NCBI GenBank assembly: GCA_964540765.1
Contig: CAZINW010000030.1
Span: 1-26,734, forward strand
Origin: CAZJLN01 sp964540765
Lineage (GTDB): Bacteria > Chloroflexota > Anaerolineae > Anaerolineales > Anaerolineaceae
Direction: 5' to 3'
DNA length: 26,734 nt
Shown here: piece by piece, positions 1 through 9,059 of the stretch
Numbering within the stretch: position 1 is the stretch's first letter
How the letters are laid out: each line of letters starts with the position of its first letter
The notes under the pieces: model-generated
What the model was told of the DNA's origin: nothing
Database searches by the model: none
What the model saw: only the letters and a program-made list of their open reading frames with translations
Program-made: the position numbers and the translations under genes

Positions 1-31
1 AAACCTTGCTAAATCACCTTGCTCCAGGACA

Positions 32-1659
32 CTAGAATGATAAACTCAGGTCATAAGTATATTTGACGGGCCAGCCTGAGGTATCAGTACCGCAATTTTG
101 ACTTGCAAGGATAAAGTCCTTAGCCACCAACCGGTTATTGAGGTCGTATGCCAGGCAGGTTTGCTGCCCCTTGGCATCTTTTTGGCTGACCAGGTTTCCC
201 AGCGCATCATACGCATAGCTCCAGCTACCCATGTCCGCATCGGTCATTTGACTCTTCAGCCCTGAGGGATGGTAGCTGATGGTTGTCGTCGCATTTCCAT
301 ACTGGGCGCTGATGAGCTGACCTAATGGATCATAGGTAGAGCGGCTTGAAGGGCCTGTTCCGGCAGGTGGAACTGATAAGATCAATTGTCCCTTGGCATC
401 TGTAAGGCTTTTTGTTGTGTTTCCCCTGGCATCGCTCACCGAGGTCTGGAGTAACCAGTTACTGTTGTCCGCATGCATCTGGTAACTGTATGATCCTACC
501 GGCGCGAGACTGCCATCTGAATTGATCCTGCCGGTTAGAACCACTCTGCCAAGCTGGTCATAAACGGTTTGTGTGACATTATGATCGTAAGTAAAAGCCT
601 CTGGAAGATAACCGGACAGGTTATCATAGGTGACAGGCCGAGTGCGTAATGTCTCCCGCCCATAGCCGTCATAACCTATTGAACTGGTTACTTGATTTTT
701 AATATAATCACCAATCTTGACCCCGATGAGCTGGGATTGCAGTAATTCGCCAAATCCGTTGTAATAATAATCCTGCCGGGCTGACCCTGCCACGCTTGGG
801 GTCGTCACTGTCAATCGATATGGTTTTTCCGTGTCATAATAAATAATCTGGGTCGTAGGATTAGTATCTTTGGCGCATGCATAACGGGGGTCCCAATCCC
901 CAGGTGCACAAATTTTCGTTATCCGCCCAAAACAATCATAAGCAGCGCCTTCATAAGAACTGTTTTCTACGTTTGTTACTTTAGTGGGCAGACCAAGACC
1001 AGGATCATATTCCGTGTCAATGGTTTGGAATGTCTCATCAGTCGAGCTTCTTGTGATTTGTTGCGTAACAGCAGTTGGAAAAACGCCTTCGTACTTATAC
1101 GCCACCTGAAGATAGGCACCTGACGGCGTCGCAGTCTGCGTAACACAATCCTGCCAGGTTCGATTGAGTTTTAGGTTGCCATCATCGTTGTATTCGAAAT
1201 ATTGCAAGCTATATCGCCTGGATGTTACAAGCCCTTTTGTCCATTCCCGCTGATATTCCAGTTGCCAGTTTGGATAATATTCGTAGAGCGTTTCTTTGAG
1301 CAAATTTTGTTCAAGCGTACAAGACCCTGAAACGCACTGAATGGCTTTTTGCTTGAGTGGTATCTGACTGAGGTAAACGACGCTTTGACTTGGCGCTGCA
1401 TACTCGACCCAATCTGCATAGTCAGCGACCCAGCCATTATCATTTTGTTTGACAAGATAAGTCGTACCAGTCAGGTTACCGACGCCTCGCCTCTTGGCTA
1501 TATTTACTTCACCAGCCTGATTATTGATGACGCCGTTGTAATCATATTGGGTTTTGCTACCAATTCCGTATGGTTGACCATCGGTATCCTTTGGGGCATA
1601 ATTCAAAGTCTCCGCTGAGCCTAATCGTGTCCACAAGACGTCAAGATCCTGGTAACCAG
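32..1659 (-). CDS. RHS/YD-repeat protein, broken gene, third (C-terminal) piece
   Basis: This is the distal part of the large RHS-type surface protein whose N-terminus lies at 4610. The frame is dense in YD-type repeats such as YDYNGV, YDGYGRE, YDQLGRVV, YDPLGQL, YDALGNL and YDLNNRL, which form the beta-strand shell of RHS/teneurin-like proteins. An ATG at 1759 opens this frame, but coding similarity begins only at about 1655 (YQDLDVLW), where the preceding piece loses its frame, so 1759 is probably not a real start. The piece ends at a TAG at 32-34, in the middle of a repeat (YTYDLS). The other frame stays open to the window edge, so the gene may continue beyond position 1. No RHS core box or toxin tip is visible. 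Function is inferred only: a secreted or wall-associated shell protein. Confidence 0.75.
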
Positions 1660-3005
1660 TCAAAACAACCATCACTGCTAGCCAAATTTGACTGTGAAAA
1701 TATTTCATCAGCTTTATATGCGTAATCTGTCCTGGATAAGATCTCACCACTGCGCGCATCAGACACCTCTGAGTAAAGCAGTTGTCCTTTTAATGTGTCA
1801 GACTGGGCATACGCATTGGCGATTTCCAAACCATCGTCACGCCATACGATTACGCTACTAAATCCGCGGAATTCCGTATTGATGGGGGTATACAAACAGT
1901 GTGGGTCTGAGCATGCTGCAGCGCTGTCTGAATTACCGGGGTTGTTCATTGCAAACCCATCGTAAGTATATGTCCATGTCCCAGTGTTGCCGGTGATCGT
2001 ATCTGTCTCGGTTCGCGTTTTTACGACATAACGAGTCGTATGGATCACAATATCAAGGTCTTTGATATCACTACCGCTATTTTCGACGAATAATTTAATC
2101 TGATTGATGTTGTAGTCCACTGGCATGGTGATGTCGCCTTGTGGATAGTTCTCCGGGAAGTCGGGGAAATCTGGCTCCAAAATAACCTCGATATACCGTT
2201 GTTCATCTAATTGATCCGAGGCGGGGTGGAGCGCGAAACCAAAATGTGTGCCAGTGCCACTTTCTGTCAAGCTCCTTCCGCTGATTGCGAATCTATATGT
2301 TGCGCCAGGTTTGACAATGTTTTCTGGCATTGAATGAATGGTGATGTTGTCGCTTCCCGAGTTCCCCAATCGCAAGCGACTACCTTCACAATAAACTGGA
2401 GTTCCGTCAAAACCTTCCCAGCTTGTTCCATAAGTTGCTGTACATTCATCGATTCCAAATCGCCATCTGGCAGACCGGATATTATCATTGAGGTCATCAA
2501 AATACGAATGTTGCTCATAAGTGAAAGCAACTTCTCCTCCATAACCGTTACTGATTTTATTAATATGCATGTGGTCAACTGAGTAGTCAAATTGGGTCGC
2601 AGGTAACAACTTTTGACCGCCATTCTCAATAGCAGTTTCTTGAACAGAAATCAAGGTGGAGGTTAATGCATCACCCTGCCATTGGAAGTGTGGCAGAATG
2701 ACGTTACCAGCTCCATTTGGCGCGTAGGAGAATACATATGATTTTACCTCGCTGCCATTAACCAAGTACTGGATCTCGTGCAAGCGTTTTTTGGAGAATA
2801 ATGCCCTCGAGGAGACCTCGGTCCAACTGTCTAAATGATCTAACCGTTCTTCCAGCTTGAATTCGATCATAAATTTATCATCAGCGTAACGGATTCTGCT
2901 CGGCAGGATGGCAAGGTCATTCAAGCAGTTATCCTTCTTCTGTATGTCATATTCGTAGTTTATCTTATTGCCAAAGCGATCAGTAACTTCTCTCAGAGCC
3001 CACCC
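1641..3005 (-). CDS. SpvB/RHS-type protein, broken gene, middle piece
   Basis: This is the in-frame continuation of the piece ending at the TAG at 3006-3008. Translation directly after the stop (GWALREVTDRFGNKINYEY) is the conserved 'evtDrfGN...Y.Y' stretch that normally follows the SpvB-like N-terminal domain, so the stop splits one domain. A TTG at 2924 could serve as a start, but its upstream context is plain coding sequence. The middle carries a beta-rich region and RHS-like segments (VAFTYEQH, WTYTYDGFAM, NTEFRGFSSV, LSRTDYAYK). Four cysteines flank 'CSDPHCLY'. The frame runs into a TGA at 1641-1643 after CFDWLPGS. Removing one T from the TT pair at 1654-1655 would give CFDWYQDLDVLW and rejoin the third piece. 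It is either a decayed gene or a consensus/sequencing artefact. Confidence 0.75.
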   Translation of the reverse strand, partial: GWALREVTDRFGNKINYEYDIQKKDNCLNDLAILPSRIRYADDKFMIEFKLEERLDHLDSWTEVSSRALFSKKRLHEIQYLVNGSEVKSYVFSYAPNGAGNVILPHFQWQGDALTSTLISVQETAIENGGQKLLPATQFDYSVDHMHINKISNGYGGEVAFTYEQHSYFDDLNDNIRSARWRFGIDECTATYGTSWEGFDGTPVYCEGSRLRLGNSGSDNITIHSMPENIVKPGATYRFAISGRSLTESGTGTHFGFALHPASDQLDEQRYIEVILEPDFPDFPENYPQGDITMPVDYNINQIKLFVENSGSDIKDLDIVIHTTRYVVKTRTETDTITGNTGTWTYTYDGFAMNNPGNSDSAAACSDPHCLYTPINTEFRGFSSVIVWRDDGLEIANAYAQSDTLKGQLLYSEVSDARSGEILSRTDYAYKADEIFSQSNLASSDGCFDWLPGS

Positions 3006-4610
3006 CTAGATTATGAGAGGGTCATCTCCTTCTTCACATCCCTCACCTGGGCTTAGCTTGACATTGAAACTACTTCCGGATGAGTTTCCATCCCCGAATG
3101 AATAAACCAAACCATCTTTACTATATAATTTCCAACTTTGGGTAGCTGAATCAAATTCAATTTTGTCAAAGGAATCCTGCGCTAGTGCATAATTTGTCTT
3201 TGTCCCACTAGAACTGATCGGCAACAATCTGCCACTCAATCCATTGAGCGAAAGCATATAGGTATCATCTGTCAGAACAGCATCGGTTCCATGCATGTCC
3301 CGCGTGATCAGGCCTGTCTCCAACGACCAGCCCATTCCAACCCAGCTCGCCTGGGTATAGGCTGAGCCTTCATCAATGATCTGGCTGTTGTAACTTAGCG
3401 TTAAATTAGGTTTGAGACCATTGGGGCCTTCAAAAGCCGGGAAGTCCATCTGGTAGGTTGCGGCTCCGGTAAACTCCGAAACCTGGTAGTTTTCCAACAG
3501 CGGTGGAACGTAAGATTGCCAGTTGGCAGCTTTGTAATCAAATACCGTCAGGTGGTCTGTAGCTGCAGTGAGGGTTTTGTTCACCGTATCCACCACGGTC
3601 TCCATGGGATACCACTCAGCGTTTGTAGGGTTGTAATAAAACAATTGCAAATCAGCTTCCTGCTCGGGGAGGAGATGATCTGTTTTATACGGTACTGTCA
3701 GAGTGATCGGGGAAGAGAATTGGTTCACATTCAAACCTGTTTCAAGATCCACTGCCAATATTTCAATTGGATCACCGGTCAGGCTGATTGCTGGAAGTGT
3801 GTGTTGACTCGGGACATCAATGGAGAAAACCAGGTTTTGATCAGGAAGTTCCTGCAACTGACTTAGACTTACTCCAAATCTGTTTTCCGGAGTGGTAAGA
3901 GGCGGTTGTGTTTCACTGTCATAAACCGTCAGTGTGGCTGCATTAATATCAAGTGAAAGCCCGTCCTGCTTCAACGCAATATTTAATCCAATTTTTGTTG
4001 AAGCTGGCAACGTCGTTTGCTGGAGATCAATCTGTCCCTCCAACGAAGTTACTGGCAGGGTAAGTACCCCTTCTTCAAGGTATTGGGCTGCCATTTTTTC
4101 ATCAACTGGCAATAAACCATCCGTTAGATTTATGGCCAATTGTTCTGTACCGTCCAGCCTTAAATTAGTAGCATCTTGCAGAGACCAGCTAACATGAATG
4201 TTTTTCCCCGCTATATAAATGGATGGCTCAACAGCTAATTTTATCCAGGGTGAAAATGATTGTGCAGAAGGTTCTGCCGGTATGCTTGGTTCAAAAAGAG
4301 GCACATCTTCTGGCTCTTCGACTATCGGTGAGGCAAGCGCTTCCTCAGAAAGCATTTCTTGAGTTACTGGATCACCATTGATATTAAGACCTTCAATGGG
4401 ATAGGTGTTGCTGGGAGAAGTATCATCCAGTGGCTCTTCTAAGGGTGCTTCCTCAATCGGGTAAGTAGTCTGAACATCATAATTTAAGGTTCTGCTTTCC
4501 TCCACCACCAGAGGGGCTTCACGCTGTTTGATATTTTGTTGTAAAGTGTAGAATGGAATTTGGTCGAAAAGTAGCGAAAAGATGACCAGGAAGACAACAG
4601 AACGTTTCAT
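3006..4610 (-). CDS. Secreted SpvB/RHS-type protein, N-terminal piece ending at an in-frame TAG
   Basis: These 534 residues begin with a signal peptide (MKRS, then a hydrophobic VVFLVIFSLLF stretch). An acidic, proline-rich low-complexity linker follows (about 30-120), with two TYPIE repeats. Next come beta-sandwich modules. The last module (about 310-370: LTVPY, LFYYNPTNAEWYPM, DHLTVFDY) is related to the C-terminal fragment at 26536-26734. From about 390 there is a SpvB/TcdB-like N-terminal domain (GAATYQMDFPAF, LTLSYNS, WVGMGWSLETGLITRD). The start is supported by GGAGAG six bases upstream of the ATG and a promoter at 4648-4676. Related proteins are secreted or carry RHS shells in toxin and cell-surface systems. 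The TAG at 3006-3008 interrupts the domain and the same frame continues downstream, so the intact product would exceed 1,500 residues. Confidence 0.8.
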   Translation of the reverse strand: MKRSVVFLVIFSLLFDQIPFYTLQQNIKQREAPLVVEESRTLNYDVQTTYPIEEAPLEEPLDDTSPSNTYPIEGLNINGDPVTQEMLSEEALASPIVEEPEDVPLFEPSIPAEPSAQSFSPWIKLAVEPSIYIAGKNIHVSWSLQDATNLRLDGTEQLAINLTDGLLPVDEKMAAQYLEEGVLTLPVTSLEGQIDLQQTTLPASTKIGLNIALKQDGLSLDINAATLTVYDSETQPPLTTPENRFGVSLSQLQELPDQNLVFSIDVPSQHTLPAISLTGDPIEILAVDLETGLNVNQFSSPITLTVPYKTDHLLPEQEADLQLFYYNPTNAEWYPMETVVDTVNKTLTAATDHLTVFDYKAANWQSYVPPLLENYQVSEFTGAATYQMDFPAFEGPNGLKPNLTLSYNSQIIDEGSAYTQASWVGMGWSLETGLITRDMHGTDAVLTDDTYMLSLNGLSGRLLPISSSGTKTNYALAQDSFDKIEFDSATQSWKLYSKDGLVYSFGDGNSSGSSFNVKLSPGEGCEEGDDPLII

Positions 4611-4647
4611 TTTCTCTCCAAAATGAATGACGAATAGGCCAACAAAA

Positions 4648-4676
4648 ATTATACACCGATTTTATAAAAAATTGAA
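4648..4676 (-). promoter_or_regulatory. Promoter of the RHS-type gene
   Basis: Read on the minus strand, a perfect -10 box TATAAT (4653-4648) lies 17 bases downstream of a weak -35 TTCAAT (4676-4671). The predicted transcription start is near 4641, giving a leader of about 30 bases before the ATG at 4610. The weak -35 next to tandem repeats suggests activator dependence, which is an inference. Confidence 0.5.
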
Positions 4677-4705
4677 CATACCTGACTTGCACATACCTGA
4701 CTTGC
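4676..4705. repeat. Perfect tandem direct repeat, 2 x 15 bp
   Basis: ACATACCTGACTTGC occurs twice in immediate succession (4676-4690 and 4691-4705) with no mismatch. The repeat abuts the -35 box of the RHS gene promoter. Its placement suits a direct-repeat activator site. A simple replication-slippage duplication is the alternative. Confidence 0.85.
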
Positions 4706-5223
4706 TCAAATGAGTGCCCTGAAAATTGGATTTTTCCCCTACAAAATGATAAAAAATGGAGAGGGCGGGAAACTCAGGGACTGCAAAAAATCCACACGCG
4801 CTACGCGCTGGGATGTGAGGCAACCGGTCGCCCCTACATTTTTATTCACACCAAGCGCAAGCCAAAATTTGTAAGTGTTGCAGCGGCGTGTTCGCACATG
4901 AGATGAGTCTTGGATTAACAGCCCCGTAAACCCGCCGACGATGGCAAGTTCGCAAGATTGCAACTAAAAGCGTGGGGGGTGGTTTGCGTTCTTTTAAAAA
5001 ATTTGCGATCTTAGCAGTTTTTGCACACGCTGTGTCCCTTTGGGAAGCCAAAATATTTTAATCCCCCGAATGGAATAAGGAGGGCACACCCTTGAATTAA
5101 TCCAATAATTATGTTATCGCCAGTCATTAGTCAGGAAATTGGTTCTCCAATAAGGCCCGAATTTCTTTCAATGGTATTATAGAATAATTAGTTGTTGATT
5201 TTTCATATGGACAGGAGATTATT
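4706..5223. other. Non-coding intergenic region with degenerate repeats
   Basis: About 500 bases lie between the divergent RHS gene and the ABC transporter. Short reading frames here have no ribosome binding site and no recognisable protein character. The region holds GC-rich palindromic fragments (GCGC-TAC-GCGC near 4798, a GGTCGCCCCTACA tract near 4828) and the 50-bp dispersed repeat at 5020-5069. A small hairpin ATTGG/CCAAT occurs at about 5138-5151. The promoter of the ABC operon should lie in 5150-5210 (TATTATAGAATAAT near 5174), but no convincing -35 was found. Confidence 0.5.
5020..5069 (+). repeat. Dispersed 50-bp repeat, copy 1 (inverted relative to 9542-9591)
   Basis: The reverse complement of 9542-9591 matches this stretch at 49 of 50 positions. 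The only difference is T at 5031. It includes the segment GTGTCCCTTTGGGAAGCC and an A/T-rich core AAAATATTTTAAT. Similarity fades outside the 50 bases, although both copies have GATCT/GATCG-containing flanks. It carries no gene. Confidence 0.9.
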
Positions 5224-5871
5224 ATGTCTATCACGCTTGCCGTGCAGGATCTAAGTAAAAAGTATGAATCATTCACGGCGTTGGAACAGACATCCTTTAC
5301 ATTAAATACTGGCGAGATCACAATCCTTTCGGGTCCAAACGGTTCGGGCAAAACAACCCTGCTCTCCTGTCTTTCAGGGCTCATTCGTCCCAGCAGTGGC
5401 ACAATTTGCGTATCCAATTATGATCTATTCAAGGATGAGGTGTCAGCACGCACCAACCTGGCTTTCGTGCCGGATGTTCCCCGATTTTACTTGGAATTGA
5501 CTGCCTGGGAGCATCTGCGCTTTATCGCCATGGCTAATCAGGTTTTGGATGGCTTTGAATCCCGGGCTGAGAGCATTCTGAAGATGCTTGGTCTGTGGAA
5601 TATGCGCCATCACTTTCCACATCACTACTCACGCGGCATGCGGCTCAAACTGGGACTTGCCCTTGCCCTGATCCGCCCCTTTGAGGTGCTCCTGCTGGAT
5701 GAACCCACCTCGGCTCTCGATGAGGAGAGCGTGACGGTGCTTGAGGATGAGCTTTACAAGCTGCGCAGTGAGGGTGCGAGCATCCTTTTATCCTCACATG
5801 ACCCCCACCTTAGCAAGCGCCTGGGCGATCGGCATATGATCATCCGGCAGGGCGTGCTGACGGAGGAATGA
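5224..5871 (+). CDS. ABC transporter ATP-binding protein
   Basis: A 215-residue ABC ATPase, the energising subunit of an exporter. Visible motifs are Walker A GPNGSGKTT (37-45), a signature loop in the degenerate form YSRGMR (135-140), Walker B VLLLDEP (155-161) with the D-loop SALD, and the H-loop histidine SSHD (192). The Q-loop position reads FVPD, with Asp where Gln is usual, as in many ABC-2 type exporters. The start follows AGGAG nine bases upstream. The stop overlaps nothing but lies one base before the next ATG, so the pair is translationally linked to the permease at 5873. The substrate cannot be told from sequence. Subfamily resemblance is to bacitracin/antibiotic-type or membrane-protein exporters (CcmA/YxlF-like), with moderate certainty. 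Confidence 0.93.
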   Translation: MSITLAVQDLSKKYESFTALEQTSFTLNTGEITILSGPNGSGKTTLLSCLSGLIRPSSGTICVSNYDLFKDEVSARTNLAFVPDVPRFYLELTAWEHLRFIAMANQVLDGFESRAESILKMLGLWNMRHHFPHHYSRGMRLKLGLALALIRPFEVLLLDEPTSALDEESVTVLEDELYKLRSEGASILLSSHDPHLSKRLGDRHMIIRQGVLTEE

Positions 5872-5872
5872 G

Positions 5873-7498
5873 ATGCGTGCTGTGCACTGGCTGCGCCTGC
5901 GGCAGGAAAAGCAGGAACTGACCTATTGGCTTTCTTATGCCGCCTACGACACTCATGACCGCTCATTAAGCAACCGTCTGTACCTGGTTTATCTTTTCAT
6001 TTTTTTCAGCATCTGGTTGTTCGTGGTATTGATTTTTTTTGCGGGTGGTGGCGCATTTTTACTCAACCTGATCAACCCTGAGGATCCCTCGATGGCTGCT
6101 GTTTTTCTTACAGCAATCCCCCTGTCCGTGTGGTGGGTGATCAGTCTCTGGCAGGCATTGAAACGCAGTCCGGTCGTCTTTTCTGAAGAGGATGCCGCAC
6201 TGGTCTGCCAAATGCCACTCAACCCGCGCATGGTGGTGTTACGCTGGCTGGTTATGCCCTGGATCAAGAGCTGCATACCCTTCTGCCTGCTTGCCATCAC
6301 GCTGGGTTTTTCGCTGGCAGAGACTGACCTGGTGAGTGGGGCGATGAGTGCTGAGCGATTCTGGCGCTATTCCCGGCAGGGCTTGCAATCCTTCGCAATG
6401 ATCATTCCCATTCACCTGACGCTGTATGTGCTGACATGGTCTGTTGGCGTTTGGCACTTAAACAAGGACAAACATCTAAAACCACTGGCTTTGGTTTTGA
6501 CAGCCGGCACACTCGTATGCCTGCTCTGCCTTATGGTTCTGCTCGCCATCCCGGGTGATGTTCTGCCAAAACCATTGCAGCCATTGAAGGAGGTGCTGAT
6601 CTTCCCTCTCAAAGCCGGGTTTGATCAGGCTGATCTTGACCTGGCACTGCTCTTCACATGGGCACTTGCTGCCATCTCACTGCTGGTGCTGATCTCCTTA
6701 TCCGCTGCATTCAGCCCAAGCCGTTCAGCCCAGGAAACGGCGAATCTGTACACCATCAAATCCCTGCTGCGTTATGGATTAACAGAGGAAGCACAGGAGA
6801 TGCGCCTTAAGAAACGGCTGGGGGTGAGTCGCAAAGCCCCCTGGCAGCCCGGTTGGGAAGGTGCTGCAGCGATGACCTGGAAAGATATGCTCCAATTTGG
6901 ACGTACCTTCAACTGGGGAGACCTGGTAGACATCATGCTCATCTGCAACTGCATGATGGGTTTTCTATTCCTGCCTGACTTGAGCAGCAGCATATTCCTG
7001 ATCGCTTTGTGGGCGATGCGCATCACGAAAGTAAGTACCAGGCGCTTGCGCAATGACCTTTCACGCTGGGTGGTGATAAAGCAGCTACCCATCCCGGGAA
7101 AGCATCTGATCGCTTACGACCTGCTTTTTGCCAGTGGGCTGGTATTGCTCGCCAGTTTGGTCGGGTTGACATTTGGCAGCCTAGTCAGTGGAAAATCGCT
7201 CCTGGCAACAGCGCTGCTGCTTCCGGGCATGATCGCTGGCGTTGCAGGGATCACAGCATTTGATGTGATCAGAAGGTCACGCAGCAGTCTGCTGTTGCGG
7301 GGACAACCCCCGAATGTGGGCGCATTGACGATCATCGCTGCCGCCCTGTGCACATGCATACCTGTCTTTATACCCACCCTGGTTTCCGGGTTGCCAGGCG
7401 TGATCCTTTCAATCGCTGTCAGCGTATTGATCGGCTACCTGGCATATCGGATGGCTTCCAGCGCCTATCGCTACATGGATATCAATGAAGTGAGTTGA
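5873..7498 (+). CDS. ABC-2 type permease, large multi-span membrane protein
   Basis: 541 residues with about ten to twelve hydrophobic segments (first ones at about 38-66, 75-95, 123-148, 172-194, 204-226, 255-280). A polar stretch at about 283-350 separates two membrane halves. The sequence after the second span (VVFSEEDAALVCQMPLNPR) resembles the 'S..D...L...P..' element found after TM2 in putative ABC exporter permeases. The start ATG sits one base after the ATPase stop, with GGAGG seven bases upstream inside the ATPase gene. It is the partner of the preceding ATPase. The transported compound is unknown. No extracellular FtsX/MacB-like domain is present, which argues against a lipoprotein exporter of that class. 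Confidence 0.85.
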   Translation: MRAVHWLRLRQEKQELTYWLSYAAYDTHDRSLSNRLYLVYLFIFFSIWLFVVLIFFAGGGAFLLNLINPEDPSMAAVFLTAIPLSVWWVISLWQALKRSPVVFSEEDAALVCQMPLNPRMVVLRWLVMPWIKSCIPFCLLAITLGFSLAETDLVSGAMSAERFWRYSRQGLQSFAMIIPIHLTLYVLTWSVGVWHLNKDKHLKPLALVLTAGTLVCLLCLMVLLAIPGDVLPKPLQPLKEVLIFPLKAGFDQADLDLALLFTWALAAISLLVLISLSAAFSPSRSAQETANLYTIKSLLRYGLTEEAQEMRLKKRLGVSRKAPWQPGWEGAAAMTWKDMLQFGRTFNWGDLVDIMLICNCMMGFLFLPDLSSSIFLIALWAMRITKVSTRRLRNDLSRWVVIKQLPIPGKHLIAYDLLFASGLVLLASLVGLTFGSLVSGKSLLATALLLPGMIAGVAGITAFDVIRRSRSSLLLRGQPPNVGALTIIAAALCTCIPVFIPTLVSGLPGVILSIAVSVLIGYLAYRMASSAYRYMDINEVS

Positions 7499-7789
7499 AA
7501 ATCCAGGGACAATACTGGGGAGTGAAGGTTGGATGGTTGTCAAAAAAAGTGTCTGATTTTATTCTTCCCCCCTCTGCCCAACCTACAAAATTGCGAAAAC
7601 ACCATGTGGGGCTCAGCATTCCAGAAAGAAATTGGGATTTTGCGTCACGCGATTGGACACGGTGCGCCATGTCGCTTTAAAAATAATGAAATAGTGCGCC
7701 CATTTCCAGGCGCACGCTTACTCACCATCGTCCTGTATCACAACACAGCTGGTTTAAAAATCTCCTTTTTTTATCGTATTTCCTGAATA
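7499..7789. other. Intergenic region with a degenerate repeat
   Basis: About 290 bases lie between the converging permease and acr3 genes. Several short frames are open but none has a ribosome binding site or protein-like composition. Positions 7615-7646 (GCATTCCAGAAAG...GGGATTTTGCG) are a diverged relative of 9698-9728 in the next intergenic block. No convincing T-tailed terminator was seen for either flanking gene. Confidence 0.45.
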
Positions 7790-8899
7790 TTAATTTTTTT
7801 GTTTGGAAAGTTCACGCTTCTTGATCGGTTTTTCGTACCATTCTTTCGTCTTGGTAACAAATCGTACCAAAAGCAGCATGACCGGTACCTCAGTCAAAAC
7901 CCCGACCGTACACACGAGAACAACGGGTGAATTAGCCCCGAATAACGCAATTGCTACTGCCACAGCCAGTTCAAAAAAATCTGAGGCACCTATTAGCGAA
8001 GCAGGCACTGCAATGTTATGCGGTTGTTTAGTCACCCGGCATACCAAATAAGCAAATGTAGAAGTGATTACATTCTGAAGAATCAAAGGTACAGCAATTA
8101 ACAAAACGTGAAAAGGATTCGCCACAATTGTATTTCCCTGGAATGAGAAAATGATAATCAGTGTCAATAACAATCCCAGGGTTGTAATACTGTCAAATTT
8201 GGGCACGAATTTTTCATTAAAGTACTCAGCCCCCTTATTCTTAATAATTATTTTTCGTGATAAAAAGCCTGCAATAAGAGGTACCACTACAAAAAGAACA
8301 ATCGAGAATATTAAAGTACCCCACGGCACATGAACATTGTTGATACCCAACAAAAACGAAACAATTGGAACGAATAAAAATATGATCAGCAGGTCATTAA
8401 TTGAGACCTGTACAAGCGTGTGCGCCGGATCTCCTTTCGAGAGGTTACTCCAAACAAAAACCATGGCAGTACATGGAGCCACGCCGAGCAACACTGCACC
8501 TGTAATGTAGTCTTGTGCCAGTTCTGGCAAAATAAATGCCCTAAATACAATAGTAAAGAACAATGACGCCAACCCAAACATCAATAAAGGTTTGATACCC
8601 CAACTGGTAAATGTAGATATAAAAATCCCCCCCGGATGTTTTCCCACATTTTTAATGGATTGAAAATCTATTTTCATCATCATCGGGTAGATCATGATCC
8701 AGATCAATATCGCAATCGGGATCGACTGCCCGGCATACTTGAACCTATCAAGAAAGGCTGGTATTGCCGGCAGGTATTTGCTGATCAGAATCCCGGCTGC
8801 CATACAAAGTAATACCCATAGGGAAAGGTATTTTTCAAAAAAGCGAATTCCTCCCTTATTGGATGCTTCTACCTCTTTATCTTTTTGTAAACCCATCAT
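7790..8899 (-). CDS. acr3: Arsenite efflux transporter, ACR3 family
   Basis: 369 residues with ten predicted membrane spans, of the bile acid:Na+ symporter superfamily. It exports arsenite (and sometimes antimonite) from the cytoplasm using the proton motive force. The conserved cysteine of span 4 lies in VAPCTAMVFVWS (C143) and the conserved glutamate of span 9 in GASDFFELAVAVA (E310), both hallmarks of Acr3. The chosen start is the ATG at 8899, since GGAGA lies five to six bases upstream; the longer frame to 8929 has no such site. It lies downstream of arsR, 160 bases away, on the same strand, and probably shares its transcript. No arsenate reductase is present nearby. Composition is clearly more AT-rich than the flanking ahcY or permease genes. 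Confidence 0.93.
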   Translation of the reverse strand: MMGLQKDKEVEASNKGGIRFFEKYLSLWVLLCMAAGILISKYLPAIPAFLDRFKYAGQSIPIAILIWIMIYPMMMKIDFQSIKNVGKHPGGIFISTFTSWGIKPLLMFGLASLFFTIVFRAFILPELAQDYITGAVLLGVAPCTAMVFVWSNLSKGDPAHTLVQVSINDLLIIFLFVPIVSFLLGINNVHVPWGTLIFSIVLFVVVPLIAGFLSRKIIIKNKGAEYFNEKFVPKFDSITTLGLLLTLIIIFSFQGNTIVANPFHVLLIAVPLILQNVITSTFAYLVCRVTKQPHNIAVPASLIGASDFFELAVAVAIALFGANSPVVLVCTVGVLTEVPVMLLLVRFVTKTKEWYEKPIKKRELSKQKN

Positions 8900-9059
8900 A
8901 ACATCTCCATTACATTTTGATTTCTTCATTCGTCCAGCATAGTTTTTGGGGGCGGATTGAGTAAGAATAGCTTTTCGGGCAAGGCATGTTTTTACATAAA
9001 TTCTTTACGCAGCGATATTTTTCCGAAGCCCCATATTGAGATTTCGATTTTAAGATCTC

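Noticed and set aside
3006..3008. TAG read as an amino acid (stop-codon recoding)
   Set aside because: TAG ends rplU, rpmA, rpmE and the nitroreductase gene in this window; no pyrrolysine-type context or gene is visible.
4676..4705. CRISPR-like array
   Set aside because: Only two directly abutting copies with no spacer.
4739..5051. Short minus-strand frames of 69-74 residues
   Set aside because: They fall in a repeat-bearing intergenic block; part matches the reversed 50-bp repeat, and no ribosome binding site is seen.
7482..7786. Overlapping short frames between the permease and acr3
   Set aside because: Their peptides share a phrase (AKSQ..SGM) with frames at 9550-9741 because both are translations of the same non-coding repeat, not proteins.
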